From: Bathymodiolus brooksi
Lineage: Eukaryota; Mollusca; Bivalvia; Mytilida; Modiolidae
NCBI GenBank assembly: GCA_963680875.1
Contig: OY804580.1
Span: forward strand, 99,291,353 to 99,355,352
DNA length: 64,000 nucleotides
Reading direction: 5' to 3'
Shown piece by piece: positions 1-15,300 of this stretch (the first letter of the stretch is position 1; every line of letters starts with the position of its first letter). The position numbers and the translations under genes were made by a program. The notes below the pieces were generated by a model. That model saw only the letters and a program-made list of their open reading frames with translations, had not been told where the DNA came from and made no database searches.

Positions 1-3000
1 GTCTACACCCAGTACCCATTTGTTGGAGTAATATGGCCATGCTTACTTACACGCGTCTACACCCAGTACCCATGTGTTGAAGTAATATGGCCATGCTTAC
101 TTACAAGCGTCTACAACCAGTACCCATGTGTTGGAGTAATATGGCCATGCTTACTTACACGCGTCTACACCCAGTACCCATGTGTTGGAATTATATGGCC
201 ATGCTTACTTACAAGCGTCTACACCCAGTACCCATGTGTTGGAGCAATATGGCCAAGCTTACTTACAAGCGTCTACACCCATTACACATGTGTTGGAGTT
301 ATATGACCATGCTTACTTACAAGCGTTTACACCCAGTACCCATGTGTTGGAGTAATATGGCCATGCTTACTTACAAGCGTCTACACCCAGTACCCATGTG
401 TTGGAGTAATATGGCCATGCTTACTTACAAGGGTCTACACCCAGTACCCATGTGTTGGAGTAATATGACCATGCTTACTTACAAGCGTCTAAGCCCAGTA
501 CCCATGTGTTGGAGTAATATGGCCATGCTTACTTACAAGCGTCTAAGCCCAGTACCCATGTGTTGGAGTAATATGGCCATGCTTACTTACAAGCGTCTAA
601 GCCCAGTACCCATGTGTTGGAGTAATATGGCCATGCTTACTTACAAGCGTCTAAGCCCAGTACCCATGTGTTGGAGTAATATGGCCATGCTTACTTACAA
701 GCGTCTAAGCCCAGTACCCATGTGTTGGAGTAATATGGCCATGCCTACTTACACGCGTCTAAGCCCAGTACCCATGTGTTAGAGTAATGTGGCCATGCTT
801 ACTTACAAGCGTTTACACCCAGTAGCCATGTGTTGGAGTAATATGGCCATGCTTACTTACACGCGTCTACACCCAGTACCCATATGTTGGAGTTATATGG
901 CCATGCTTACTTACATGCGTCTACACCCAGTACCCATGTGTTGGAGTAATATGGCCATGCTTACATACACGCGTCTAAGCCCAGTACCCATGTGTTGGAG
1001 TAATATGGCCATGCTTACTTACGCGCGTCTACACCCAGTACCCATGTGTTGAAGTAATATGGCCATGCTTACTTACAAGCGTCTACACCCAGTACCCATT
1101 TGTTGGAGTAATATGGCCATGCTTACTTACACGCGTCTACACCCAGTACCCATGTGTTGAAGTAATATGGCCATGCTTACTTACAAGCGTCTACACCCAG
1201 TACCCATTTGTTGGAGTAATATGGCCATGCTTACTTACACGCGTCTACACCCAGTACCCATGTGTTGAAGTAATATGGCCATGCTTACTTACAAGCGTCT
1301 ACACCCAGTACCCATTTGTTGGAGTAATATGGCCATGCTTACTTACAAGCGTCTACACCCAGTACCCATGTGTTGAAGTAATATGGCCATGCTTACTTAC
1401 AAGCGTCTACACCCAGTACCCATGTGTTGGAGTAATATGGCCATGCTTACTTACACGCGTCTACACCCAGTACCCATGTGTTGGAATTATATGGCCATGC
1501 TTACTTACAAGCGTCTACACCCAGTACCCATGCGTTGGAGCAATATGGCCATGCTTACTTACACGCGTCTACATCCATTACACATGTGTTGGAGTTATAT
1601 GGCCATGCTTACTTACAAGCGTTTACACCCAGTACCCATGTGTTGGAGTAATATGGCCATGCTTACTTACAAGCGTCTACACCCAGTACCCATGTGTTGG
1701 AGTAATATGACCATGCTTACTTACAAGCGTCTACGCCCAGTATCCATGTGTTGGAGTAATATGGCCATGCTTACTTACAAGCGTCTACACCCAGTACCCA
1801 TTTGTTGGAGTAATATGGCCATGCTTACTTACAAGCGTCTACACCCAGTACCCATGTGTTGAAGTAATATGGCCATGCTTACTTACAAGGGTCTACACCC
1901 AGTACCCATGTGTTGGAGTTATATGACCATGCTTACTTACAAGCGTCTACACCCAGTACCCATGTATTGGAGTAATATGACCATGCTTACTTACATGCGT
2001 CTACGCCCAGTATCCATGTGTTGGAGTAATATGGCCATGCTTACTTACAAGCGTCTAATCCCAGTACCCATGTGTTGGAGTTATATGACTATGCTTACAT
2101 ACAAGCGTCTAAGCCCAGTACCCATGTGTTGGAGTAATATGGCCATGCTTACTTACAAGCGTCTAAGCCCAGTACCCATGTGTTGGAGTTATATGACCAT
2201 GCTTACTTACAAGCGTCTAAGCCCAGTACCCATTTGTTGGAGTAATATGGCCAGGCTTACTTACAAGCGTCTAAGCCCAGTACCCATGTGTTGGAGTAAT
2301 ATGGCCATGCTTACTTACAAGCGTCTACACCTAGTACCCATTTGTTGGAGTAATATGGCCATGCTTACTTACACGCGTCTACACCCAGTACCCATGTGTT
2401 GAAGTAATATGGCCATGCTTACTTACAAGCGTCTACACCCAGTACCCATTTGTTGGAGTAATATGGCCATGCTTACTTACACGCGTCTACACCCAGTACC
2501 CATGTGTTGAAGTAATATGGGCATGCCTACTTACAAGCGTCTACACCCAGTACCCATTTGTTGCAGTAATATGGCCATGCTTACTTACACGCGTCTACAC
2601 CCAGTACCCATGTGTTGAAGTAATATGGCCATGCTTACTTACAAGTGTCTACACCCAGTACCCATGTGTTGGAGTAATATGGCCATGCTTACTTACACGC
2701 GTCTACACCCAGTACCCATGTGTTGGAATTATATGGCTATGCTTACTTACAAGCGTCTACACCCAGTACCCATGTGTTGGAGTAATATGGCCATGCTTAC
2801 TTACACGCGTCTACACCCATTACACATGTGTTGGAGTTATATGACCATGCTTACTTACAAGCGTTTACACCCAGTACCCATGTGTTGGAGTAATATGGCC
2901 ATGCTTACTTACACGCGTCTACACCCAGTACCCATATGTTGGAGTTATATGGCCATGCTTACTTACATGCGTCTACACCCAGTACCCATGTGTTGGAGTA

Positions 3001-5160
3001 ATATGGCCATGCTTACTTACACGCGTCTAAGCCCAGTACCCATGTGTTGGAGTAATATGGCCATGCTTACTTACACGCGTCTACACCCAGTACCCATGTG
3101 TTGAAGTAATGGCCATGCTTACTTACAAGCGTCTACACCCAGTACCCATTTGTTGGAATAATATGGCCATGCTTACTTACACGCGTCTACACCCAGTACC
3201 CATGTGTTGAAGTAATATGGCCATGCTTAATTACAAGCGTCTACACCCAGTACCCATTTGTTGGAGTAATATGGCCATGCTTACTTACACGCGTCTACAC
3301 CCAGTACCCATGTGTTGAAGTAATATGGCCATGCTTACTTACAAGCGTCTACACCCAGTACCCATTTGTTGGAGTAATATGGCCATGCTTACTTACACGC
3401 GTCTACACCCAGTACCCATGTGTTGAAGTAATATGGCCATGCTTACTTACAAGCGTCTACAACCAGTACCCATGTGTTGGAGTAATATGGCCATGCTTAC
3501 TTACACGCGTCTACACCCAGTACCCATGTGTTGGAATTATATGGCCATGCTTACTTACAAGCGTCTACACCCAGTACCCATGTGTTGGAGCAATATGGCC
3601 AAGCTTACTTACAAGCGTCTACACCCATTACACATGTGTTGGAGTTATATGACCATGCTTACTTACAAGCGTTTACACCCAGTACCCATGTGTTGGAGTA
3701 ATATGGGCATGCTTACTTACAAGCGTCTACACCCAGTACCCATGTGTTGGAGTAATATGGCCATGCTTACTTACAAGGGTCTACACCCAGTACCCATGTG
3801 TTGGAGTAATATGACCATGCTTACTTACAAGCGTCTAAGCCCAGTACCCATGTGTTGGAGTAATATGGCCATGCTTACTTACAAGCGTCTAAGCCCAGTA
3901 CCCATGTGTTGGAGTTATATGACCATGCTTACTTACAAGCGTCTAAGCCCAGTACCCATTTGTTGGAGTAATATGGCCAGGCTTACTTACAAGCGTCTAA
4001 GCCCAGTACCCATGTGTTGGAGTAATATGGCCATGCTTACTTACAAGCGTCTACACCCAGTACCCATTTGTTGGAGTAATATGGCCATGCTTACTTACAC
4101 GCGTCTACACCCAGTACCCATGTGTTGAAGTAATATGGCCATGCTTACTTACAAGCGTCTACACCCAGTCCCCATTTGTTGGAGTAATATGGCCATGCTT
4201 ACTTACACGCGTCTACACCCAGTACCCATGTGTTGAAGTAATATGGGCATGCCTACTTACAAGCGTCTACACCCAGTACCCATTTGTTGGAGTAATATGG
4301 CCATGCTTACTTACACGCGTCTACACCCAGTACCCATGTGTTGAAGTAATATGGCCATGCTTACTTACAAGTGTCTACACCCAGTACCCATGTGTTGGAG
4401 TAATATGGCCATGCTTACTTACACGCGTCTACACCCAGTACCCATGTGTTGGAATTATATGGCTATGCTTACTTACAAGCGTCTACACCCAGTACCCATG
4501 TGTTGGAGTAATATGGCCATGCTTACTTACACGCGTCTACACCCATTACACATGTGTTGGAGTTATATGACCATGCTTACTTACAAGCGTTTACACCCAG
4601 TACCCATGTGTTGGAGTAATATGGCCATGCTTACTTACACGCGTCTACACCCAGTACCCATATGTTGGAGTTATATGGCCATGCTTACTTACATGCGTCT
4701 ACACCCAGTACCCATGTGTTGGAGTAATATGGCCATGCTTACTTACACGCGTCTAAGCCCAGTACCCATGTGTTGGAGTAATATGTCCATGCTTACTTAC
4801 ACGCGTCTACACCCAGTACCCATGTGTTGAAGTAATATGGCCATGCTTACTTACAAGCGTCTACACCCAGTACCCATTTGTTGGAATAATATGGCCATGC
4901 TTACTTACACGCGTCTACACCCAGTACCCATGTGTTGAAGTAATATGGCCATGCTTACTTACAAGCGTCTACACCCAGTACCCATTTGTTGGAATAATAT
5001 GGCCATGCTTACTTACACGCGTCTACACCCAGTACCCATGTGTTGAAGTAATATGGCCATGCTTACTTACAAGCGTCTACACCCAGTACCCATTTGTTGG
5101 AGTAATATGGCCATGCTTACTTACACGCGTCTACACCCAGTACCCATGTGTTGAAGTAAT

Positions 5161-7475
5161 ATGGCCATGCTTACTTACAAGCGTCTACAACCAGTACCCA
5201 TGTGTTGGAGTAATATGGCCATGCTTACTTACACGCGTCTACACCCAGTACCCATGTGTTGGAATTATATGGCCATGCTTACTTACAAGCGTCTACACCC
5301 AGTACCCATGTGTTGGAGCAATATGGCCAAGCTTACTTACAAGCGTCTACACCCATTACACATGTGTTGGAGTTATATGACCATGCTTACTTACAAGCGT
5401 TTACACCCAGTACCCATGTGTTGGAGTAATATGGCCATGCTTACTTACAAGCGTCTACACCCAGTACCCATGTGTTGGAGTAATATGGCCATGCTTACTT
5501 ACAAGGGTCTACACCCAGTACCCATGTGTTGGAGTAATATGACCATGCTTACTTACAAGCGTCTAAGCCCAGTACCCATGTGTTGGAGTAATATGGCCAT
5601 GCTTACTTACAAGCGTCTAAGCCCAGTACCCATATGTTGGAGTAATATGGCCATGCTTACTTACAAGCGTCTAAGCCCAGTACCCATGTGTTGGAGTAAT
5701 ATGGCCATGCTTACTTACAAGCGTCTAAGCCCAGTACCCATGTGTTGGAGTAATATGGCCATGCTTACTTACAAGCGTCTAAGCCCAGTACCCATGTGTT
5801 GGAGTAATATGGCCATGCTACTTACACGCGTCTAAGCCCAGTACCCATGTGTTAGAGTAATGTGGCCATGCTTACTTACAAGCGTTTACACCCAGTAGCC
5901 ATGTGTTGGAGTAATATGGCCATGCTTACTTACACGCGTCTACACCCAGTACCCATATGTTGGAGTTATATGGCCATGCTTACTTACATGCGTCTACCCC
6001 CAGTACCCATGTGTTGGAGTAATATGGCCATGCTTACATACACGCGTCTAAGCCCAGTACCCATGTGTTGGAGTAATATGGCCATGCTTACTTACGCGCG
6101 TCTACACCCAGTACCCATGTGTTGAAGTAATATGGCCATGCTTACTTACAAGCGTCTACACCCAGTACCCATTTGTTGGAGTAATATGGCCATGCTTACT
6201 TACACGCGTCTACACCCAGTACCCATGTGTTGAAGTAATATGGCCATGCTTACTTACAAGCGTCTACACCCAGTACCCATTTGTTGGAGTAATATGGCCA
6301 TGCTTACTTACACGCGTCTACACCCAGTACCCATGTGTTGAAGTAATATGGCCATGCTTACTTACAAGCGTCTACACCCAGTACCCATTTGTTGGAGTAA
6401 TATGGCCATGCTTACTTACAAGCGTCTACACCCAGTACCCATGTGTTGAAGTAATATGGCCATGCTTACTTACAAGCGTCTACACCCAGTACCCATGTGT
6501 TGGAGTAATATGGCCATGCTTACTTACACGCGTCTACACCCAGTACCCATGTGTTGGAATTATATGGCCATGCTTACTTACAAGCGTCTACACCCAGTAC
6601 CCATGCGTTGGAGCAATATGGCCATGCTTACTTACACGCGTCTACATCCATTACACATGTGTTGGAGTTATATGACCATGCTTACTTACAAGCGTTTACA
6701 CCCAGTACCCATGTGTTGGAGTAATATGGCCATGCTTACTTACAAGCGTCTACACCCAGTACCCATGTGTTGGAGTAATATGACCATGCTTACTTACAAG
6801 CGTCTACGCCCAGTATCCATGTGTTGGAGTAATATGGCCATGCTTACTTACAAGCGTCTACACCCAGTACCCATTTGTTGGAGTAATATGGCCATGCTTA
6901 CTTACAAGCGTCTACACCCAGTACCCATGTGTTGAAGGAATATGGCCATGCTTACTTACAAGGGTCTACACCCAGTACCCATGTGTTGGAGTTATATGAC
7001 CATGCTTACTTACAAGCGTCTACACCCAGTACCCATGTATTGGAGTAATATGACCATGCTTACTTACATGCGTCTACGCCCAGTATCCATGTGTTGGAGT
7101 AATATGGCCATGCTTACTTACAAGCGTCTAATCCCAGTACCCATGTGTTGGAGTTATATGACTATGCTTATATACAAGCGTCTAAGCCCAGTACCCATGT
7201 GTTGGAGTAATATGGCCATGCTTACTTACAAGCGTCTAAGCCCAGTACCCATGTGTTGGAGTTATATGACCATGCTTACTTACAAGCGTCTAAGCCCAGT
7301 ACCAATTTGTTGGAGTAATATGGCCAGGCTTACTTACAAGCGTCTAAGCCCAGTACCCATGTGTTGGAGTAATATGGCCATGCTTACTTACAAGCGTCTA
7401 AGCCCAGTACTCATGTGTTGGAGTAATATGGCCATGCTTACTTACAAGCGTCTAAGCCCAGTACCCATGTGTTGG
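5161..7475. repeat. long-range duplicate of satellite positions 87-2402
   Basis: The variant order from 87 to about 2400 recurs from 5161 at an offset of 5,073-5,074 bp (94 monomers less small indels). Positions 3433 and 5161 repeat the same start at 1,728 bp (32 monomers). The non-multiple of 54 is explained by two visible indels: a 2-bp loss at 3110/3111 (GTAATGG in place of GTAATATGG) and a 1-bp loss near 5819 (ATGCTACTT in place of ATGCTTACTT). These serve as internal phase markers. Confidence 0.8.
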
Positions 7476-9317
7476 AGTAATATGGCCATGCTTACTTACA
7501 CGCGTCTACACCCAGTACCCATGTGTTGGAGTAATATGGCCATGCTTACTTACAAGCGTCTAAGCTCAGTACCCATGTGTTGGAGTAATATGGCCATGCT
7601 TACTTACAAGCGTCTAAGCCCAGTACCCATGTGTTGGAGTTATATGGCCATGCTTACTTACAAGCGTCTAAGCCCAGTACCCATGTGTTGGAGTTATATG
7701 GCCATGCTTACTTACAAGCGTCTAAGCCCAGTACCCATGTGTTGGAGTAATATGGCCATGCTTACTTACAAGTGTCTAAGCCCAGTACCCATGTGTTGGA
7801 GTAATATGGCCATGCTTACTTACAGGCGTCTAAGCCCAGTACCCATGTGTTGGAGTAATGTGGCCATGCTTACTTACACGCGTCTACACCCAGTACCCAT
7901 GTGTTGAAGTAATATGGCCATGCTTACTTACACGCGTCTACACCCAGTACCCATGTGTTGAAGTAATATGGCCATGCTTACTTACAAGCGTCTACACCCA
8001 GTACCCATTTGTTGGAGTAATATGGCCATGCTTACTTACACGCGTCTACACCCAGTACCCATGTGTTGAAGTAATATGGCCATGCTTACTTACAAGCGTC
8101 TACACCCAGTACCCATTTGTTGGAGTAATATGGCCATGCTTACTTACACGCGTCTACACCCAGTACCCATGTGTTGAAGTAATATGGCCATGCTTACTTA
8201 CAAGCGTCTACAACCAGTACCCATGTGTTGGAGTAATATGGCCATGCTTACTTACACGCGTCTACACCCAGTACCCATGTGTTGGAATTATATGGCCATG
8301 CTTACTTACAAGCGTCTACACCCAGTACCCATGTGTTGGAGCAATATGGCCATGCTTACTTACAAGCGTCTACACCCATTACACATGTGTTGGAGTTATA
8401 TGACCATGCTTACTTACAAGCGTTTACACCCAGTACCCATGTGTTGGAGTAATATGGCCATGCTTACTTACAAGCGTCTACACCCAGTACCCATGTGTTG
8501 GAGTAATATGACCATGCTTACTTACAAGCGTCTAAGCCCAGTACCCATGTGTTGGAGTAATATGGCCATGCTTACTTACAAGCGTCTAAGCCCAGTACCC
8601 ATGTGTTGGAGTAATATGGCCATGCTTACTTACAAGCGTCTAAGCCCAGTACCCATGTGTTGGAGTAATATGGCCATGCTTACTTACAAGCGTCTAAGCC
8701 CAGTACCCATGTGTTGGAGTAATATGGCCATGCTTACTTACAAGCGTCTAAGCCCAGTACCCATGTGTTGGAGTAATATGGCCATGCTTACTTACACGCG
8801 TCTACACCCAGTACCCATATGTTGGAGTTATATGGCCATGCTTACTTACATGCGTCTACACCCAGTACCCATGTGTTGGAGTAATATGGCCATGCTTACA
8901 TACACGCGTCTAAGCCCAGTACCCATGTGTTGGAGTAATATGGCCATGCTTACTTACGCGCGTCTACACCCAGTACCCATGTGTTGAAGTAATATGGCCA
9001 TGCTTACTTACAAGCGTCTACACCCAGTACCCATTTGTTGGAGTAATATGGCCATGCTTACTTACACGCGTCTACACCCAGTACCCATGTGTTGAAGTAA
9101 TATGGCCATGCTTACTTACAAGCGTCTACACCCAGTACCCATTTGTTGGAGTAATATGGCCATGCTTACTTACACGCGTCTACACCCAGTACCCATGTGT
9201 TGAAGTAATATGGCCATGCTTACTTACAAGTGTCTACACCCAGTACCCATTTGTTGGAGTAATATGGCCATGCTTACTTACAAGCGTCTACACCCAGTAC
9301 CCATGTGTTGAAGTAAT
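6456..9317. repeat. higher-order repeat block of 2,862 bp (53 monomers)
   Basis: The variant order starting at 6456 (monomers with GGAATTATATGG, then CATGCGTTGGAGCAAT, then CATCCATTACACATG) restarts at 9318, exactly 53 monomers later. Long open stretches at 6942 and 9804 and at 7858 and 10720 keep the same offset. Between the two copies of the 321-codon stretch only a handful of codons differ, which implies about 99% identity. This points to recent unequal crossover or amplification of multi-kilobase blocks and not to monomer-by-monomer duplication. Confidence 0.85.
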
Positions 9318-12300
9318 ATGGCCATGCTTACTTACAAGCGTCTACACCCAGTACCCATGTGTTGGAGTAATATGGCCATGCTTACTTACACGCGTCTACA
9401 CCCAGTACCCATGTGTTGGAATTATATGGCCATGCTTACTTACAAGCGTCTACACCCAGTACCCATGCGTTGGAGCAATATGGCCATGCTTACTTACACG
9501 CGTCTACATCCATTACACATGTGTTGGAGTTATATGACCATGCTTACTTACAAGCGTTTACACCCAGTACCCATGTGTTGGAGTAATATGGCCATGCTTA
9601 CTTACAAGCGTCTACACCCAGTACCCATGTGTTGGAGTAATATGACCATGCTTACTTACAAGCGTCTACGCCCAGTATCCATGTGTTGGAGTAATATGGC
9701 CATGCTTACTTACAAGCGTCTACACCCAGTACCCATGTGTTGGAGTAATATGGCCATGCTTACTTACAAGCGTCTACACCCAGTACCCATGTGTTGAAGG
9801 AATATGGCCATGCTTACTTACAAGGGTCTACACCCAGTACCCATGTGTTGGAGTTATATGACCATGCTTACTTACAAGCGTCTACACCCAGTACCCATGT
9901 ATTGGAGTAATATGACCATGCTTACTTACAAGCGTCTACGCCCAGTATCCATGTGTTGGAGTAATATGGCCATGCTTACTTACAAGCGTCTAATCCCAGT
10001 ACCCATGTGTTGGAGTTATATGACTATGCTTACATACAAGCGTCTAAGCCCAGTACCCATGTGTTGGAGTAATATGGCCATGCTTACTTACAAGCGTCTA
10101 AGCCCAGTACCCATGTGTTGGAGTTATATGACCATGCTTACTTACAAGCGTCTAAGCCCAGTACCCATTTGTTGGAGTAATATGGCCAGGCTTACTTACA
10201 AGCGTCTAAGCCCAGTACCCATGTGTTGGAGTAATATGGCCATGCTTACTTACAAGCGTCTAAGCCCAGTACTCATGTGTTGGAGTAATATGGCCATGCT
10301 TACTTACAAGCGTCTAAGCCCAGTACCCATGTGTTGGAGTAATATGGCCATGCTTACTTACACGCGTCTACACCCAGTACCCATGTGTTGGAGTAATATG
10401 GCCATGCTTACTTACAAGCGTCTAAGCCCAGTACCCATGTGTTGGAGTAATATGGCCATGTTTACTTACAAGCGTCTAAGCCCAGTACCCATGTGTTGGA
10501 GTTATATGGCCATGCTTACTTACAAGCGTCTAAGCCCAGTACCCATGTGTTGGAGTTATATGGCCATGCTTACTTACAAGCGTCTAAGCCCAGTACCCAT
10601 GTGTTGGAGTAATATGGCCATGCTTACTTACAAGTGTCTAAGCCCAGTACCCATGTGTTGGAGTAATATGGCCATGCTTACTTATACGCGTCTAAGCCCA
10701 GTACCCATGTGTTGGAGTAATGTGGCCATGCTTACTTACACGCGTCTACACCCAGTACCCATGTGTTGAAGTAATATGGCCATGCTTACTTACAAGCGTC
10801 TACACCCAGTACCCATTTGTTGGAGTAATATGGACATACTTACTTACACGCGTCTACACCCAGTACCCATGTGTTGAAGTAATATGGCCATGCTTACTTA
10901 CAAGCGTCTAAGCCCAGTACCCATGTGTTGGAGTAATATGGCCATGCTTATTTACACGCGTCAAAGCCCAGTACCCATGTGTTGGAGTAATATGGCCATG
11001 CTTACTTACACGCGTCTACACCCAGTACCCATGTGTTGAAGTAATATGGCCATGCTTACTTACAAGCGTCTACACCCAGTACCCATGTGTTGGAGTAATA
11101 TGGCCATGCTTACTTACAAGCGTCTAAGCCCAGTACCCATGTGTTGGAGTTATATGACCATGCTTACTTACAAGCGTCTAAGCCCAGTACCCATGTGTTG
11201 GAGTAATATGGCCATGCTTACTTACAAGCGTCTAAGCCCAGTACCCATGTGTTGGAGTAATATGGCCATGCTTACTTACAAGCGTCTAAGCCCAGTACCC
11301 ATGTGTTGGAGTAATATGGCCATGCTTACTTACACGCGTCTAAGCCAAGTACCCATGTGTTGGAGTAATATGGCCATGCTTACTTACAAGCGTCTACACC
11401 CATTACCCATGTGTTGGAGTAATGTGGCCATGCTTACTTACAAGCGTCTAAGCCCAGTACCCATGTGTTGGAGTAATATGGCCATGCTTACTTACAAGCG
11501 TCTAAGCCCAGTACCCATGTGTTGGAGTTATATGGCCATGCTTACTTACAAGCGTCTAAGCCCAGTACCCATGTGTTGGAGTAATATGGCCATGCTTACT
11601 TACAAGCGTCTAAGCCCAGTACCCATGTGTTGGAGTAATATGGCCATGCTTACTTACACGCGTCTACACCCAGTACCCATGTGTTGAAGTAATATGGCCA
11701 TGCTTACTTACAAGCGTCTACACCCAGTACCCATTTGTTGGAGTAATATGGACATGCTTACTTACACGCGTCTACACCCAGTACCCATGTGTTGAAGTAA
11801 TATGGCCATGCTTACTTACAAGCGTCTAAGCCCAGTACCCATGTGTTGGAGTAATATGGCCATGCTTATTTACACGCGTCAAAGCCCAGTACCCATGTGT
11901 TGGAGTAATATGGGCATGCTTACTTACACGCGTCTACACCCAGTACCCATGTGTTGAAGTAATATGGGCATGCTTACTTAAAAGCGTCTACACCCAGTAC
12001 CCATTTGTTGGAGTAATATGGCCATGCTTACTTACACGCGTCTACACCCAGTACCCATGTGTTGAAGTAATATGGCCATGCTTACTTACAAGCGTCTACA
12101 CCCAGTACCCATTTGTTGGAGTAATATGGCCATGCTTACTTACACGCGTCTACACCCAGTACCCATGTGTTGAAGTAATATGGGCATGCTTACTTACATG
12201 CGTCTACACCCAGTACCCATTTGTTGGAGTAATATGGCCATGCTTACTTACACGCGTCTACACCCAGTACCCATGTGTTGAAGTAATATGGCCATGCTTA

Positions 12301-15300
12301 CTTATAAGCGTCTACACCCAGAACCCATGTGTTGGAGTAATATGGCCATGCTTACTTACACGCGTCTACACCCAGTACCCATGTGTTGGAATTATATGGC
12401 TATGCTTACTTACAAGCGTCTACACCCAGTACCCATGTGTTGGAGTAATATGGCCATGCTTACTTACACGCGTCTACACCCATTACACATGTGTTGGAGT
12501 TATATGACCATGCTTACTTACAAGCGTTTACACCCAGTACCCATGTGTTGGAGTAATATGGCCATGCTTACTTACACGCGTCTACACCCAGTACCCATAT
12601 GTTGGAGTTATATGGCCATGCTTACTTACATGCGTCTACACCCAGTACCCATGTGTTGGAGTAATATGGCCATGCTTACATACACGCGTCTAAGCCCAGT
12701 GCCCATGTGTTGGAGTAATATGGCCATGCTTACTTACACGCGTCTACACCCAGTACCCATGTGTTGAAGTAATATGGTCATGCTTACTTACAAGCGTCTA
12801 CACCCAGTACCCATTTGTTGGAGTAATATGGCCATGCTTACTTACACGCGTCTACACCCAGTACCCATGTGTTGAAGTAATATGGCCATGCTTACTTACA
12901 AGCGTCTACACCCAGTACCCATTTGTTGGAGTAATATGGCCATGCTTACTTACACGCGTCTACACCCAGTACCCATGTGTTGAAGTAATATGGCCATGCT
13001 TACTTACAAGCGTCTACACCCAGTACCCATTTGTTGGAGTAATATGGCCATGCTTACTTACACGCGTCTACACCCAGTACCCATGTGTTGAAGTAATATG
13101 GCCATGCTTACTTACAAGCGTCTACACCCAGTACCCATGTGTTGGAGTAATATGGCCATGCTTACTTACACGCGTCTACACCCAGTACCCATGTGTTGGA
13201 ATTATATGGCCATGCTTACTTACAAGCGTCTACACCCAGTACCCATGTGTTGGAGCAATATGGCCATGCTTACTTACACGCGTCTACACCCATTACACAT
13301 GTGTTGAAGTTATATGACCATGCTTACTTACAAGCGTTTACACCCAGTACCCATGTGTTGGAGTAATATGGCCATGCTTACTTACAAGCGTCTACACCCA
13401 GTACCCATTTGTTGGAGTAATATGGCCATGCTTACTTACAAGGGTCTACATCCAGTACCCATGTGTTGGAGTTATATGACCATGCTTACTTACAAGCGTC
13501 TACACCCAGTACCCATGTGTTGGAGTAATATGACCATGCTTACTTACAAGCGTCTACGCCCAGTATCCATGTGTTGGAGGAATATGGCCATGCTTACTTA
13601 CAAGCGTCTAATCCCAGTACCCATGTGTTGGAGTTATATGACCATGCTTACATACAAGCGTCTAAGCCCAGTACCCATGTGTTGGAGTAATATGGCCATG
13701 CTTACTTACAAGCGTCTAAGCCCAGTACCCATGTGTTGGAGTTATATGACCATGCTTACTTACAAGGGTCTAAGCCCAGTACCCATGTGTTGGAGTAATA
13801 TGGCCATGCTTACTTACAAGCGTCTAAGCCCAGTACCCATGTGTTGGAGTAATATGGCCATGCTTACTTACAAGCGTCTAAGCCCAGTACCCATGTGTTG
13901 GAGTAATATGGCCATGCTTACTTACAAGCGTCTAAGCCCAGTACCCATGTGTTGGAGTAATATGGCCATGCTTACTTACACGCGTCTACACCCAGTACCC
14001 ATGTGTTGGAGTAATATGGCCATGCTTACTTACAAGCGTCTAAGCCCAGTACCCATGTGTTGGAGTAATATGGCCATGCTTACTTACAAGCGTCTAAGCC
14101 CAGTACCCATGTGTTGGAGTTATATGGCCATGCTTACTTAAAAGCGTCTAAGCCCAGTACCCATGTGTTGGAGTTATATGGCCATGCTTACTTACAAGCG
14201 TCTAAGCCCAGTACCCATGTGTTGGAGTAATATGGCCATGCTTACTTACAAGCGTCTAAGCCCAGTACCCATGTGTTGGAGTAATATGGCCATGCTTACT
14301 TACAAGCGTCTAAGCCCAGTACCCATGTGTTTGAGTAATATGGCCATGCTTACTTACACGCGTCTAAGCCCAGTACCCATGTGTTGGAGTAATATGGCCA
14401 TGCTTACTTACACGCGTCTACACCCAGTACCCATGTGTTGAAGTAATATGGCCATGCTTACTTACACGCGTCTACACCCAGTACCCATTTGTTGGAGTAA
14501 TATGGCCATGCTTACTTACACGCGTCTACACCCAGTACCCATGTGTTGAAGTAATATGGCCATGCTTACTTACAAGCGTCTAAGCCCAGTACCCATGTGT
14601 TGGAGTAATATGGCCATGCTTACTTACAAGCGTCTAAGCCCAGTACCCATGTGTTGGAGTAATATGGCCATGCTTACTTACACGCGTCTAAGCCCAGTAC
14701 CCATGTGTTGGAGTAATATGGCCATGCTTACTTACACGCGTCTACACCCAGTACCCATGTGTTGAAGTAATATGGCCATGCTTACTTACAAGCGTCTACA
14801 CCCAGTACCCATTTGTTGGAGTAATATGGCCATGCTTACTTACACGCGTCTACACCCAGTACCCATGTGTTGAAGTAATATGGCCATGCTTACTTACAAG
14901 CGTCTAAGCCCAGTACCCATGTGTTGGAGTAATATGGCCATGCTTATTTACACGCGTCAAAGCCCAGTACCCATGTGTTGGAGTAATATGGCCATGCTTA
15001 CTTACACGCGTCTACACCCAGTACCCATGTGCTGAAGTAATATGGCCATGCTTACTTACAAGCGTCTACACCCAGTACCCATTTGTTGGAGTAATATGGC
15101 CATGCTTACTTACACGCGTCTACACCCAGTACCCATGTGTTGAAGTAATATGGCCATGCTTACTTACAAGCGTCTACACCCAGTACCCATTTGTTGGAGT
15201 AATATGGCCATGCTTACTTACACGCGTCTACACCCAGTACCCATGTGTTGAAGTAATATGGCCATGCTTACTTACAAGCGTCTACACCCAGTACCCATTT

